A DNA stretch of 64,000 bases, taken from the NCBI RefSeq assembly GCF_963920485.1, contig NZ_OY986431.1, positions 930,001-994,000 on the forward strand. Direction: 5' to 3'. The DNA is from Cyanobium usitatum str. Tous. Its GTDB lineage: Bacteria > Cyanobacteriota > Cyanobacteriia > PCC-6307 > Cyanobiaceae. The translations under genes and the position numbers were made by a program. Positions 17,501-26,968 of the stretch are shown in pieces. The notes below the pieces were generated by a model, which was given only the letters and a program-made list of their open reading frames with translations, did no database searches and had not been told where the DNA came from. Position 1 is the stretch's first letter; each line of letters begins with the position of its first letter.

Positions 17501-20500
17501 ATGACTGCGGCAGTAGCACCCCAGCTGGTTAAGCGAATCGGCTTTCTTGAGCGCCTGCATGGGCTCGGGCGGCCGGTTCTGGTCTTTGACGGTGCCACAG
17601 GCACCTCGCTGCAGCAGATGGATCTGGGCCCCGATGATTTCGGCGGCGCCGCCCTTGAGGGCTGCAATGAAAATCTGGTTTTCACCCGCCCCGATGCGGT
17701 GCAGGCAGTGCATCGCCAGTTTTTGGAGGCGGGCTGCGATGTGATCGAAACCGACACCTTCGGGGCCACCTCGCTGGTGCTGGCTGAATACGACATCGCC
17801 GACCAGACCTTTGCCCTCAACAAGAGGGCAGCAGAGCTGGCCCGTGAAGTTGCCGCTGCCTACTCCACCCCAGACAAGCCGCGCTTCGTGGCTGGCTCCA
17901 TGGGGCCGACCACCAAGCTGCCGACCCTCGGCCACATCGATTTCGACACGATGAAGGCATCGTTTGCTGAGCAGGCCGAAGGGCTGCTGGCGGGAGATGT
18001 GGATCTATTTATCGTCGAGACCTGCCAGGACGTACTGCAGATCAAGGCGGCCCTGCAGGGCATTGAGGACGCCTTCGCCAAGACCGGTCAGCGGCGTCCG
18101 TTGATGGTGAGCGTGACGATGGAGACCACTGGCACAATGTTGGTCGGCTCCGATATAGCTGCTGTGGTGGCGATCCTGGAGCCATTCCCGATTGATGTGC
18201 TGGGGCTCAACTGCGCCACGGGACCGGAGCAGATGAAGGAGCACATCCGCTACCTGAGTGAGCACAGTCCGTTTGTGGTGAGCTGTATCCCCAACGCCGG
18301 CCTGCCAGAAAACATTGGCGGTGTAGCCCACTACCGCTTGACCCCGCTCGAAATGAAGATGCAGTTGCTGCACTTCGTTGAAGATCTAGGCGTGCAGGTT
18401 ATAGGTGGCTGCTGCGGCACCACCCCTGCCCACATCGCCGCATTGACCGAATTGGCAGCCGAGCTGCATCCAGCTGCTCGACCGGTGCGCACCCCCCAGA
18501 CCCAGCACGCCCGCCCCCTGCTGCAGGGTGAGCCTGCCGCGGCCTCGATCTACAGCACCACGCCCTACCACCAGGACAATTCCTTCCTGATCATTGGTGA
18601 ACGGCTTAACGCCAGCGGCAGCAAGAAAGTGCGCGAGCTGCTAGCTGAGGAGGATTGGGATGGCCTGGTGGGAGTGGCGCGGGGTCAGGTGAAGGAGAAC
18701 GCCCACGTGCTCGACGTCAACGTCGATTACGTCGGTCGCGATGGTGAACGGGACATGCATGAGCTGGTGAGCCGTCTTGTCACCAACGTCAACCTGCCGT
18801 TGATGCTTGACTCCACCGAGTGGCAGAAAATGGAGGCCGGGCTCAAGGTGTCCGGTGGTAAATGCATCCTCAATTCCACCAACTACGAAGATGGGGATGA
18901 GCGTTTCTTCAAGGTGCTGGAGCTGGCCAAGGCCTATGGCGCCGGGGTGGTCGTTGGCACCATCGATGAAGAGGGCATGGCACGCACAGCCGAGCGCAAG
19001 TTTGCTATTGCCCAGCGCGCCTACCGAGATGCGGTTGAGTTTGGCATTCCTGCTCACGAGATTTTCTACGACCCCCTAGCCCTACCGATATCCACGGGCA
19101 TTGAGGAAGATCGCCTCAATGGAGCAGCCACGATTGAGGCAATCCGCCGCATTCGCACGGACCTACCAGGGGTGCATGTGGTGCTGGGCGTCAGCAACGT
19201 CAGTTTCGGACTGTCGCCGGCTGCTCGGATTGTGCTCAATTCGGTGTTTCTGCACGACTGCTGCGAAGCCGGCATGGATGCGGCGATCATTAGCCCTGCC
19301 AAGATTCTGCCCCTAGCAAAGATCAGTCCAGAGCATCAGCAAGTGTGCCGCGATCTGATCTACGACCGGCGCCGCTTCGAGACCAATGAGCCGGGTGCTA
19401 TTTGCAGCTACGACCCGCTCACCGTGCTCACCACCTTGTTTGAAGGGGTGAGCGCCAAAGAAGCCAGGGCCTCAGGCCCCTCCCTGGCCGACCTGAAGGT
19501 GGAGGAGCGTCTCAAGCAGCACATCATTGATGGTGAGCGCATCGGGCTTGATGCCTCCCTAAACGAAGCGCTTGCCAATTACCCGCCCCTGCAGATCATT
19601 AATACCTTTTTGCTCGACGGCATGAAGGTGGTGGGCGAACTCTTCGGCTCCGGCCAGATGCAATTGCCCTTCGTACTACAGAGCGCCGAAACCATGAAGG
19701 CGGCGGTAGCCCATCTCGAGCCCTACATGGAAACGGCCGAGGGAGAAAGCTCGGCCAAGGGTAAATTCCTGATCGCCACTGTTAAAGGTGACGTGCATGA
19801 TATAGGTAAAAATCTTGTAGATATTATTCTCACTAATAACGGTTATGAGGTTGTCAATCTAGGCATCAAGCAGAGCTGCGAGGCCATTATCGATGCCCAG
19901 CAGAAGCATCAAGCAGACTGCATTGCCATGAGCGGTCTACTTGTGAAATCGACGGCCTTCATGAAAGACAATCTGGAAGCCTTTAATCAGGCTGGCATCG
20001 CCGTACCGGTAATACTTGGCGGAGCAGCACTTACGCCTAGGTTTGTAAATGGCGATTGTCGGGCCGCCTATCAAGGTCAAGTTATCTACGGCCGCGACGC
20101 ATTTGCCGACCTGCGTTTCATGGACGCCCTGATGGATGCAAAGGCCGCTGGCGATTGGGATGACCTGCAGGGTTTCCTTGGAACGATTCCGGAGGGGCTT
20201 GGCATCACCTCCCCTCAGTCCTCCGCAGAAGAGCCTGCCAAGGCTGATGCGGCGATTGAAGTAGCAGCTATTTCCACCCCAGAAGCCACTCCCAGCTCGG
20301 AACTAAATGATCAGAGCTCAAATGATCAGCGCTCTATGGCTGTGGCCGAGGAGAGCGCCCTTGAGCCACCTTTCTGGGGCAGCCAGGTTTTGACAGAGCA
20401 GGAGATCGACCTGCAGGAAGTATTCGCTTACCTAGATCGCAACGCCCTATTTGCGGGCCAGTGGCAGCTGCGTAAGACCCAGCAGCAGAGCCGCGAAGAC

Positions 20501-21178
20501 TACGAAGCCATGCTGGCCGAGAAGGCGGAGCCTGTTCTGCAGCACTGGATGGGTCGCTGTCTCGAGGAGGGCCTCCTGTCGCCGCGGGTGGCCTACGGCT
20601 ATTTCCCTTGCGGCCGTAGTGGCAACGCCGTGGTCTTGTTTGACCCCGCTAAGCGCCAGCAACAATTAGGACTCTTTGAACTGCCCCGCCAGCGCTCAGG
20701 CAACCGCTATTGCATCGCTGATTTTTACCGAGATCTCGCAATTGCAGCCGATGGCTCTTTGCTGCCAACCGATGTGTTGCCGATGCAGGCCGTAACTATG
20801 GGCGAAGGCGCCACCAGCTTTGCCCAGCAGCTTTTTAAAGCCGATCAATACACCGATTACCTCTATTTCCATGGACTTGGGGTCCAGATGGCTGAGGCTT
20901 TGGCCGAATGGGTGCATGCGCGCATCAGGCGTGAGCTTGGCTTTGCTGATCCGGCCGCGATGCCGCTGCGCGACGTGCTGGCCCAGCGCTATCGGGGTAG
21001 CCGCTACTCCTTTGGCTACCCCGCCTGCCCAAACGTGGCCGACTCCCGCCAGCAGCTCGCCTGGCTCGGTGCCGAGCGGATTGGTCTTTCGATGGATGAG
21101 AGCGACCAACTCGAACCAGAGCAGAGCACTACTGCCCTGGTGGCCCTCCATAGCCAAGCCCGTTACTTCTCAGCCTGA
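17501..21178 (+). CDS. metH: Cobalamin-dependent methionine synthase
   Basis: Transfers methyl from 5-methyl-THF to homocysteine through methylcobalamin. ATG 17501 gives 1225 residues; a TTG at 17492 is possible. Domain order: homocysteine-binding with zinc ligands Cys238, Cys304 and Cys305 (GGCCGTT); pterin-binding ([27 protein letters not shown]); cobalamin cap and B12-binding with D-x-H-x-x-G at 764-769, where His766 is the cobalt ligand; a Ser/Ala/Glu-rich linker of about 60 residues; and the reactivation domain with [13 protein letters not shown] and [12 protein letters not shown]. All modules are complete. It follows ilvE directly and its supply of B12 fits the cobN/cobU/cobW genes nearby. 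Confidence 0.97.
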   Translation: MTAAVAPQLVKRIGFLERLHGLGRPVLVFDGATGTSLQQMDLGPDDFGGAALEGCNENLVFTRPDAVQAVHRQFLEAGCDVIETDTFGATSLVLAEYDIADQTFALNKRAAELAREVAAAYSTPDKPRFVAGSMGPTTKLPTLGHIDFDTMKASFAEQAEGLLAGDVDLFIVETCQDVLQIKAALQGIEDAFAKTGQRRPLMVSVTMETTGTMLVGSDIAAVVAILEPFPIDVLGLNCATGPEQMKEHIRYLSEHSPFVVSCIPNAGLPENIGGVAHYRLTPLEMKMQLLHFVEDLGVQVIGGCCGTTPAHIAALTELAAELHPAARPVRTPQTQHARPLLQGEPAAASIYSTTPYHQDNSFLIIGERLNASGSKKVRELLAEEDWDGLVGVARGQVKENAHVLDVNVDYVGRDGERDMHELVSRLVTNVNLPLMLDSTEWQKMEAGLKVSGGKCILNSTNYEDGDERFFKVLELAKAYGAGVVVGTIDEEGMARTAERKFAIAQRAYRDAVEFGIPAHEIFYDPLALPISTGIEEDRLNGAATIEAIRRIRTDLPGVHVVLGVSNVSFGLSPAARIVLNSVFLHDCCEAGMDAAIISPAKILPLAKISPEHQQVCRDLIYDRRRFETNEPGAICSYDPLTVLTTLFEGVSAKEARASGPSLADLKVEERLKQHIIDGERIGLDASLNEALANYPPLQIINTFLLDGMKVVGELFGSGQMQLPFVLQSAETMKAAVAHLEPYMETAEGESSAKGKFLIATVKGDVHDIGKNLVDIILTNNGYEVVNLGIKQSCEAIIDAQQKHQADCIAMSGLLVKSTAFMKDNLEAFNQAGIAVPVILGGAALTPRFVNGDCRAAYQGQVIYGRDAFADLRFMDALMDAKAAGDWDDLQGFLGTIPEGLGITSPQSSAEEPAKADAAIEVAAISTPEATPSSELNDQSSNDQRSMAVAEESALEPPFWGSQVLTEQEIDLQEVFAYLDRNALFAGQWQLRKTQQQSREDYEAMLAEKAEPVLQHWMGRCLEEGLLSPRVAYGYFPCGRSGNAVVLFDPAKRQQQLGLFELPRQRSGNRYCIADFYRDLAIAADGSLLPTDVLPMQAVTMGEGATSFAQQLFKADQYTDYLYFHGLGVQMAEALAEWVHARIRRELGFADPAAMPLRDVLAQRYRGSRYSFGYPACPNVADSRQQLAWLGAERIGLSMDESDQLEPEQSTTALVALHSQARYFSA

Positions 21179-21226
21179 GCAGGGGGCGGCGGCTTCTAGC
21201 CTGGTCAATCACCTTGCAAAACGGCT

Positions 21227-21499
21227 ATGGCCATTGCCGGTCCAGGCGGCGTTGATGCCGCAATCGCCTCGGGCATCGACCTTGATGGCACCCCAATCCC
21301 CGCCGAGATGATCGCTCTCTATACGGAGGTAATGGACCTTGAAAGCCAGCGGGCCCGCAGCGGCGTCAAAAAATCGATGCGCAATCGCATCGTCAAGACA
21401 GGCTCGAAGCATTTCGACCAAGCCAGCCTTGATGAGCGGCTTAAGGCCGCCGGTTGGGATGGTTTGAAAGCTAAGGAGATTGCTTTTTTCTACTCCTGA
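21227..21499 (+). CDS. Small conserved cyanobacterial protein, unknown function
   Basis: 90 residues from ATG 21227. The pattern GIDLDGTPIPAEMIALYTEVMDLE, RSGVKKSMRNRIVKTGSKH and a C-terminal KEIAFFYS resembles a small protein I recall from Prochlorococcus and Synechococcus genomes. It is soluble, basic in the middle, and has no cysteine. It follows metH by 48 bases and ends 3 bases before a convergent small gene. No function can be assigned. Confidence 0.8.
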   Translation: MAIAGPGGVDAAIASGIDLDGTPIPAEMIALYTEVMDLESQRARSGVKKSMRNRIVKTGSKHFDQASLDERLKAAGWDGLKAKEIAFFYS

Positions 21500-21502
21500 G
21501 GT

Positions 21503-21769
21503 CTAGCTGCACAGCTCTTCGAGGGCGTCGATCACCTCCTGCTGAAACTCCTCCAGGTTGGAGGAGTCGCTCAGGTCGATGCCTTCGCCGGCGGCGTTCT
21601 GGGTGAGTTCCTGGAAATGGAAAGCTCCTTCGCCGTGGGCGAGGAATTCCATGGCGGAGGGTTCACCGCTTTCTTTGTACGCGTCGCAGAGGGCCAGAAA
21701 GGCCGCGTCTTCGGAGAATTCCCAGCTCATGAAGGGGGCCGCGCTGAAAGACAAGGTGAACGCGCTCAT
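21503..21769 (-). CDS. Small acidic hypothetical protein
   Basis: 88 residues, strongly acidic (many Glu/Asp, one Lys), with hydrophobic positions spaced for helices (DAAFLALCDAYKESG, NLEEFQQEVIDALEELCS). The first two codons for Met-Ser are followed by FTLSFSAAPF. A downstream ATG in PFMSWEF would give a 75-residue protein. It is convergent with the preceding small gene. No family recognised; it could be a small regulatory or partner protein. Confidence 0.65.
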   Translation of the reverse strand: MSAFTLSFSAAPFMSWEFSEDAAFLALCDAYKESGEPSAMEFLAHGEGAFHFQELTQNAAGEGIDLSDSSNLEEFQQEVIDALEELCS

Positions 21770-21929
21770 CGACCTTTAACGCCTCCCCCCCGGAATCCGT
21801 CAACTACCCAGCCCAACATTGTGCGGGTGTGTTGCCTTTCGCATAGCTCTGAAGCCTGTGCTCAGACCAGTGCTGCAAGCTCCGAACTGCCTGGCCAGAC
21901 TGGAGCTATCCCAATTTTCCCCGGTTCCC

Positions 21930-22313
21930 ATGAGCGATTTCAGCCAGCCTGCCCCCGCTTCGCTAAATGTGCTGGGTGAACCCTTGGTGGTGTGCGGCTG
22001 CCAACCAATGACAGGTTGGTTCCGCGACGGTCATTGCCGCACCAATGCCTCCGACCTGGGACGTCACAGCGTCTGCTGCGTCGTTAGCGATGCCTTCTTG
22101 CGCTACAGCCAGGCCCAGGGAAACGACCTAAGTACCCCGGCGCCCGCCTACGGCTTCCCCGGTCTCAAGCCTGGAGACCATTGGTGTGTCTGCGCGCCGC
22201 GTTGGCTTGAGGCCTACGAGGACGGCATGGCACCACCGGTGTGCCTGGAGGCCACGGAGGACTCCGCTTTGGAGGTGATTTCCCTAGCAATCCTGCAAGC
22301 AAACGCTGCTTGA
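21930..22313 (+). CDS. DUF2237 family protein
   Basis: 127 residues from ATG 21930, although the frame is open from 21819. It shows NVLGEPLVVCGCQPMTGWFRDG, then HSVCCVVSDAFLRYSQAQGNDLSTP and GLKPGDHWCVCAPRW, the characteristic DUF2237 pattern with paired cysteines (CGC, CC, CVC). The cysteine spacing could hold a metal or Fe-S cofactor, but nothing is established for the family that I can cite. It ends 8 bases before the convergent SDR gene. Confidence 0.85.
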   Translation: MSDFSQPAPASLNVLGEPLVVCGCQPMTGWFRDGHCRTNASDLGRHSVCCVVSDAFLRYSQAQGNDLSTPAPAYGFPGLKPGDHWCVCAPRWLEAYEDGMAPPVCLEATEDSALEVISLAILQANAA

Positions 22314-22321
22314 TTTCAGAG

Positions 22322-23083
22322 CTACCAGGCGATTTGCTGGCCATCCCAGGCCCAGAACTGCCCAGTCTGTTGCGGCCCAAGCAGCGCCAATACGTTGAGC
22401 AGCTGTCGAGCAGCGCGCTCTGCGCTGAACAACCGATCTGGCGGCACACCGGCCTGGAAGGGAGCGGAGAGGCCCGTGGCCGTGGTTCCGGGGTGCAGCA
22501 GGCTCACACACCCCTTGGGCTTTCTGCGAGCCCATTCCAGGGCCAGGGTGCGCAGCATCTGATTTTGGGCAGCCTTTGCGGCCCGGTAGGCGTACCAGCC
22601 ACCGAGTTGGTTATCGCCAATGCTTCCCACCCGGGCCGAAAGGCTGGCGAAATGAAATGGGTCTGCGGGGCTGAGCAGGGATTCGATCGCCTGGGCCAGT
22701 AAAAGGGGCGCAAAGGCATTCACCGCAAAGCTGCGCTCTAGGGCCTGGCGATTCACCTGGCTGAGCCGCTTTTCCGGTTGAAGCAGGGGCCCATGCAGCA
22801 GGCCGGCCGTGTTGATCACCAGCCGCAGGGGGGGGCGATTCTCCAGGCTCGCTGCCAACGCCGAGAGGCTGGAGTCGTCGGTGAGATCCAGCGCTAAAAA
22901 CTCGACATCGCCCCATAGGGGATCCTTTGGCAAGCGCCAGTCCTGGCGTGAGGCTCCCACAAGCTGCAGCCCTGGGGCGATGCTGGCCAGCTCCTGGAGC
23001 AGGGCCTGGCCGATGCCGCCACACCCCACCACAAGGCCAGTGCCGTGCCAGTCCTGCCAGGGCGAAGCTGAGCTCATTGCCAC
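22322..23083 (-). CDS. Short-chain dehydrogenase/reductase
   Basis: 253 residues of the SDR superfamily. The cofactor loop reads GCGGIGQALLQEL, the inner N-x-x-G motif is NTAGLLHG, the catalytic serine lies in FASLSARVGSIGDN, and the Y-x-x-x-K motif is YRAAK after GGWYA. The C-terminal part keeps the LHPGTTATGL loop. This organisation resembles the CsgA/C-factor-like group of SDRs. The substrate is unknown. Met at 23077 is an alternative start. It diverges from gpsA with a gap of 26-77 bases, depending on the gpsA start. Confidence 0.9.
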   Translation of the reverse strand: MAMSSASPWQDWHGTGLVVGCGGIGQALLQELASIAPGLQLVGASRQDWRLPKDPLWGDVEFLALDLTDDSSLSALAASLENRPPLRLVINTAGLLHGPLLQPEKRLSQVNRQALERSFAVNAFAPLLLAQAIESLLSPADPFHFASLSARVGSIGDNQLGGWYAYRAAKAAQNQMLRTLALEWARRKPKGCVSLLHPGTTATGLSAPFQAGVPPDRLFSAERAARQLLNVLALLGPQQTGQFWAWDGQQIAW

Positions 23084-23160
23084 AAAATCCCAGAGCTGAA
23101 GCCGCAGCCATGGGCTTGTCTCATGATGGCAGTGCCTACCTGCCTGCTGCTTCGGAGTCG

Positions 23161-24084
23161 ATGGGCATTCGCATTGCCGTGTTGGGCCTGGGGGCTTGGG
23201 GGCAAACCCTGCTTGAGCGCTGGGGTCAGCAAGGTCACATCGTCACGGGTTGGTCCCGGCGATCTGGCACCAGTCCGGTGGACCTGCTGGCTAATCAGGA
23301 TCTGGTGGTTTCGGCGGTAGCCATGGCAGGGGTCCAGCCCCTGGCTGAGCAGCTGGCTCCCCATTGGCCCACCGGACTGCCCCTATTGAGTTGCAGCAAG
23401 GGGTTGGATCTCCAGCTGCTGGCAACTGCCACCCAGCTCTGGTCAAATCAGTTGGCGGAGGCCCCCTTGCTGGTGCTGAGTGGGCCGAATCTGGCAACCG
23501 AGGTGCGCCAAGGACTACCCGCGGCCAGCGTGATCGCAGCTGCGGATCAGGATCTAGCCCGTCGCTTTCAGCAACAGCTCAGCGACACCTCGCTGCGCCT
23601 CTACACAAACACCGATCCGATCGGCACCGAGGCTGCAGGGGCCCTCAAAAACGTGATGGCCGTGGCGGCAGGCATCTCCGATGGTCTGGCGCTAGGTGCA
23701 AACGCCAAGGCCTCCCTGCTCTGCCGGGGCTTAGCCGAGATTGGCGTGGTGTTGGAGGGTTTGGGCGGTGCCACCAGCACTCTCTACGGCCTGGCTGGCT
23801 TGGGTGATCTGTTGGCGACTGCTAACAGCAGCCTCAGCCGCAACTATCGCTGTGGCGTGCTTCTGGCCGAGGGCTGCAGCGAACAGCAGGCAAGCGAGCG
23901 CATCTCAGCAACCGTTGAGGGTCCTCGCACGGCCAGAGCGGCCCTGCAGCTTGCCAGCCGCAAAGGCTGGCATCTGCCGATCTGCGAGCAGGTTGTGCTG
24001 GTGCTCGAAGGCCACAGCACCCCTGCAGCCGCCGTCAAGGCTCTGATGGAGCGAGATCTGCGGCCCGAGTGGCAGCAATCATGA
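23161..24084 (+). CDS. gpsA: Glycerol-3-phosphate dehydrogenase [NAD(P)+]
   Basis: Makes sn-glycerol 3-phosphate for membrane lipids. From ATG 23161, with ggag four bases upstream, it is 307 residues and begins MGIRIAVLGLGAWGQTL, where the Rossmann strand is expected. An earlier in-frame ATG at 23110 would add 17 residues that do not look conserved. The catalytic lysine lies in AGALKNVMAVAAGISDGL, followed by GLAGLGDLLATANSSLSRNY and TVEGPRTARA. Its stop overlaps the ATG of the PhzF gene (ATGA). Confidence 0.94.
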   Translation: MGIRIAVLGLGAWGQTLLERWGQQGHIVTGWSRRSGTSPVDLLANQDLVVSAVAMAGVQPLAEQLAPHWPTGLPLLSCSKGLDLQLLATATQLWSNQLAEAPLLVLSGPNLATEVRQGLPAASVIAAADQDLARRFQQQLSDTSLRLYTNTDPIGTEAAGALKNVMAVAAGISDGLALGANAKASLLCRGLAEIGVVLEGLGGATSTLYGLAGLGDLLATANSSLSRNYRCGVLLAEGCSEQQASERISATVEGPRTARAALQLASRKGWHLPICEQVVLVLEGHSTPAAAVKALMERDLRPEWQQS

Positions 24085-25013
24085 GCTTGCCGGGCTCTGC
24101 CGTCGTGCCCCTTGTCGCCCGGCCAGCTGTGCTGGTTGAGGCCTTTGCTGATGAACCTTGTTGCGGCAACGGTGCGGCCGTGGTGCATCTAGACCAGCCC
24201 TTGGGCGATGTTTCCCTGCAGGCCATTGCCCGCAGTCTCAACCAGTCTGAGACGGCTTTCTTGCTGCAGCAGCAGGGCCGCTGGACCCTGCGCTGGTTCA
24301 CCCCCAGCTGCGAAGTCCCCCTCTGCGGCCATGCCACCCTTGCCGCCCTGCTGGCCTTGGGCCACTGGCAGCAGCTGGCGCCCGGCAGGGGATTGGAGCT
24401 GTTCACCCGCAGTGGCCTCCTGGCGGTAGCCCTTGATGCCAGCGGCAGCTCAGGGCAGCTGGTGCTGCCCAGCGCTGGTCTGCTGCCGGCCGAGCCAGCG
24501 CCAGCGCTGATCCGGTTGCTGCATAAACGCCTAGGAGCCTCACCCCTGGCCTACTGGAGCTCAGGCCTCGGTTATCGGGTGGCCTTGCTAACGCCAGAGG
24601 TCGCGCTGGCCCAGTTGCCTGGCCTGGCTGCGGAATTAGAGGGTCCTGATCGGGCCGGCTTGGTGTTGATGCAGGCCATCGATACCGGATCGATAAACGA
24701 CCGTCCCTGCGTGCTTGGACGGCCAGCCGACTACCAGCTGCGTTTCTTCGCTCCCGGCCTTGGCATTGATGAGGATCCGGTAACTGGATCTGCCCACGCG
24801 CTGGTTGCCCCTTTTTGGCTCGATCGCCTAGGCCGCAGCTCCGTGGTGGGTTGGCAGTGCTCGCCGCGGCCGGGGGGGATGGTGTGCGAAAGCTCTTCTT
24901 CGGGCATGATCCGACTTAGCGGTTCGGGTCATCTCCTTTGGAACGGCACATTGTGGGTGCAGGCAGATGGATCCGGAGCCGAGTCCTGGGCTTCCCTGGT
25001 CGCCTGCGCCTGA
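24081..25013 (+). CDS. PhzF-family isomerase-like protein
   Basis: 310 residues from ATG 24081, overlapping the gpsA stop. It has the family hallmarks: FADEPCCGNGAAVVHLD at the N-terminus, QSETAFLL with the conserved catalytic-region glutamate, RWFTPSCEVPLCGHATLA, and EDPVTGSAHALVAPFW in the second half. These form the two-fold diaminopimelate-epimerase-like barrel. Family knowledge: PhzF isomerises a dihydroanthranilate in phenazine synthesis, but most members are outside that pathway, and no other phenazine gene is here. The Cys pair (PCC) precedes GNG, unlike the single residue in many members. Confidence 0.9.
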   Translation: MSLPGSAVVPLVARPAVLVEAFADEPCCGNGAAVVHLDQPLGDVSLQAIARSLNQSETAFLLQQQGRWTLRWFTPSCEVPLCGHATLAALLALGHWQQLAPGRGLELFTRSGLLAVALDASGSSGQLVLPSAGLLPAEPAPALIRLLHKRLGASPLAYWSSGLGYRVALLTPEVALAQLPGLAAELEGPDRAGLVLMQAIDTGSINDRPCVLGRPADYQLRFFAPGLGIDEDPVTGSAHALVAPFWLDRLGRSSVVGWQCSPRPGGMVCESSSSGMIRLSGSGHLLWNGTLWVQADGSGAESWASLVACA

Positions 25014-25090
25014 ATCAGGGCCTACTTCAGACCAGAGAACTACTCCAAAAAAGAGATCTACGCCTCCATGGTCTCTTCAGCCACAGACTG

Positions 25091-26044
25091 ATGCTGGCTG
25101 GCCCCATGGCTGTTGTGGCCGTGGCGGTGGGATTTGCGGCCCAGGGCCTGGCTCCCCGACCCTATGGGGCCGCCCAGGGCGAGTTGCTGGATGCCCTTAT
25201 TGTTACGCCGCCCCCGGCGCAAGACACCACTAGCGCAGCTGAGCAATTGCGCCGTCTCGAGGCGCGCCGGGCCACACCTCAAGCAAATGCCCCTGCCAAT
25301 GCCAGCCTCGGCCTGGTTGAGCCCGATGCGGGTCCGGGAGTCGATCTAGAAATCCGCGTCGCCCTGCTCGGCGCCGGTTCCAAGCCCGATCTCTCCGCCA
25401 GCGGAGCCTGGCAGGTGGTCAGCCGAGATGGCCAGCTGCTCCAACAGGGCGGCGCTGGCAGTTCGGTGAACCTCAGTGAACTCTGGCTCCAGGGCCCAGA
25501 GGCCTGGCTACAGACCAGTGGGAGCTCCCTACTGGTTAACGGCCGCCCCTATGGAGGTCGCCTGCGTCTGATACCGGAGAGTGGCGCGCTCAGGGTGGTC
25601 AATCACGTTGGTCTCGAGACCTACATCGGTGCCGTGGTTGGAGCTGAGATGCCTAGCAGCTGGTCGCTAGAGGCTCTGCGGGCCCAGGCCGTAGCCGCCC
25701 GCTCCTATGCCCTCGCCCACATGGCTCGCCCAGCCAACCGTCACTGGCATCTTGGTGACACAACCCGCTGGCAGGCCTACAAGGGCCTCTCCAGCAGCAA
25801 CGAACGCACCCGCCAGGCTGCCGCTAGCACCGCCGGCATGATCCTCAGCTATCAGGGCGCCATCGTGGAAAGTCTTTATGCCGCAAACCGCCAGATATCC
25901 CTGGAAGCCCATGGCCATCTCGGCGCAAGCATGAGCCAGCACGGCGCCCAGGATCTGGCTAAGCAGGGCTATCGCTACAACCAGATTCTTGGTCACTACT
26001 ACCAGGGAGCATCCCTGGCCCGCCTCAAGGCTGGTGCGAGCTGA
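25091..26044 (+). CDS. SpoIID/LytB-domain exported protein
   Basis: 317 residues from ATG 25091; the frame is open from 24938, which would overlap the PhzF gene by 76 bases. The first 30 residues (MLAGPMAVVAVAVGFAA) form a signal or anchor. The SpoIID domain is marked by RVVNHVGLETYIGAVVGAEM, then WSLEALRAQAVAARSYAL, the most conserved motif of the family, and a final SMSQHGAQDLAKQGYRYNQILGHYY. SpoIID is a lytic transglycosylase acting on peptidoglycan; in cyanobacteria such proteins are probably amidase activators or wall enzymes. The stretch between these motifs is shorter than in SpoIID and lacks the usual double-Gly loop. Confidence 0.85.
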   Translation: MLAGPMAVVAVAVGFAAQGLAPRPYGAAQGELLDALIVTPPPAQDTTSAAEQLRRLEARRATPQANAPANASLGLVEPDAGPGVDLEIRVALLGAGSKPDLSASGAWQVVSRDGQLLQQGGAGSSVNLSELWLQGPEAWLQTSGSSLLVNGRPYGGRLRLIPESGALRVVNHVGLETYIGAVVGAEMPSSWSLEALRAQAVAARSYALAHMARPANRHWHLGDTTRWQAYKGLSSSNERTRQAAASTAGMILSYQGAIVESLYAANRQISLEAHGHLGASMSQHGAQDLAKQGYRYNQILGHYYQGASLARLKAGAS

Positions 26045-26873
26045 ACGCATCTGGCAGCTGGCGCTGCAGTTATCCAGCCAGGCGGAGGCCAGCGGCTCCC
26101 TGGTTCCGCTAGCTACCGAGGTCCTGGCCGCTCCGCAGCAGCAGCCATTTGTGTTGCGGCGTTTGCTGAGCACCACCCCCAAACACCTACGCCGGGGTGG
26201 CCCCAAGCCCAATCCCTTTTTGCCCTGGGAGCAAGCCCTGGAAGTGGAAAGGCTCAGCAGCGGCCATGTGGTGCTGCTCAACAAATATCCAGTGCAGGCG
26301 GGCCATCTGCTGCTGATCACGGACTCCTGGCAGCCGCAATCCGGCTGGCTTTCTGCGGATGACTGGCGCGGGGTCTCTTTCCTGGCCAGGGACACAGGTG
26401 GGCTGTGGTTCTTCAACAGTTGTGCCGCCTCCGGCGCCAGCCAGCCCCACCGGCATCTGCAGCTGCTGCCCCGCCGAGCTGGAGAAGCCAGCACGCCCCT
26501 GGCTGCGGCAATCCAAGCTCAGCTGGATAGGGACGAGCGGCCCTGGCCCTGGGCCTATCGGCTGAGTCGCCGCAAAGATGCCCTCGGGGGTAGGGATCTA
26601 GCTGCCCTGTACCTGGAGCATGCCGAGCAGCTGGGCTTGGGCCATCCGTGCCAGGACCCCCAGCCCAGGCATCCGTACAACCTGCTCTTCGACGACAACT
26701 GGCTGCTCACCGTGCGGCGCACCCAGGAACATTGCGCTGGCTTCAGCCTCAATGCCCTTGCCTTTGCTGGCTATTTACTGGCCACGGAAAGTTCCGATCT
26801 CGAGCTACTGGAGCGAGAGGGCCCTTGGGCCCTACTGCAGGCGGTTGCCGCTGCCCCCGACGTGAGCCTGTGA
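26034..26873 (+). CDS. ATP adenylyltransferase / Ap4A phosphorylase-like protein
   Basis: 279 residues from GTG 26034, which overlaps the SpoIID stop by 11 bases; a TTG at 25989 would extend it by 15. The sequence has KPNPFLPWEQ and LLNKYPVQAGHLLLIT, then NSCAASGASQPHRHLQLLP, the histidine motif of Ap4A phosphorylases of the HIT superfamily, and a C-terminal domain with HPYNLLFDDNWLLTVRR. These enzymes split diadenosine tetraphosphate to ADP and ATP with phosphate. The family is common in cyanobacteria. Confidence 0.9.
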   Translation: MRAERIWQLALQLSSQAEASGSLVPLATEVLAAPQQQPFVLRRLLSTTPKHLRRGGPKPNPFLPWEQALEVERLSSGHVVLLNKYPVQAGHLLLITDSWQPQSGWLSADDWRGVSFLARDTGGLWFFNSCAASGASQPHRHLQLLPRRAGEASTPLAAAIQAQLDRDERPWPWAYRLSRRKDALGGRDLAALYLEHAEQLGLGHPCQDPQPRHPYNLLFDDNWLLTVRRTQEHCAGFSLNALAFAGYLLATESSDLELLEREGPWALLQAVAAAPDVSL

Positions 26874-26899
26874 ACGACATTCAGTAATTTTTCGGTTGC

Positions 26900-26909
26900 G
26901 CCCTAGGGC
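26900..26909. promoter_or_regulatory. 10-base perfect palindrome upstream of the sigma factor gene
   Basis: GCCCTAGGGC lies 59 bases before the chosen sigma factor ATG, in a 95-base gap. It could be an operator or part of a terminator stem after the Ap4A phosphorylase gene. The evidence is the symmetry alone. Confidence 0.25.
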
Positions 26910-26968
26910 CTCGCCACGGCTGTTTGGAAAGGAAGGGAACGAACACCCTGCCAACCCAACTTCAGTCC

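Noticed and set aside
24081-25013. Phenazine biosynthesis
   Set aside because: The gene is a PhzF-fold protein but no other phz gene is near, and most family members act elsewhere.
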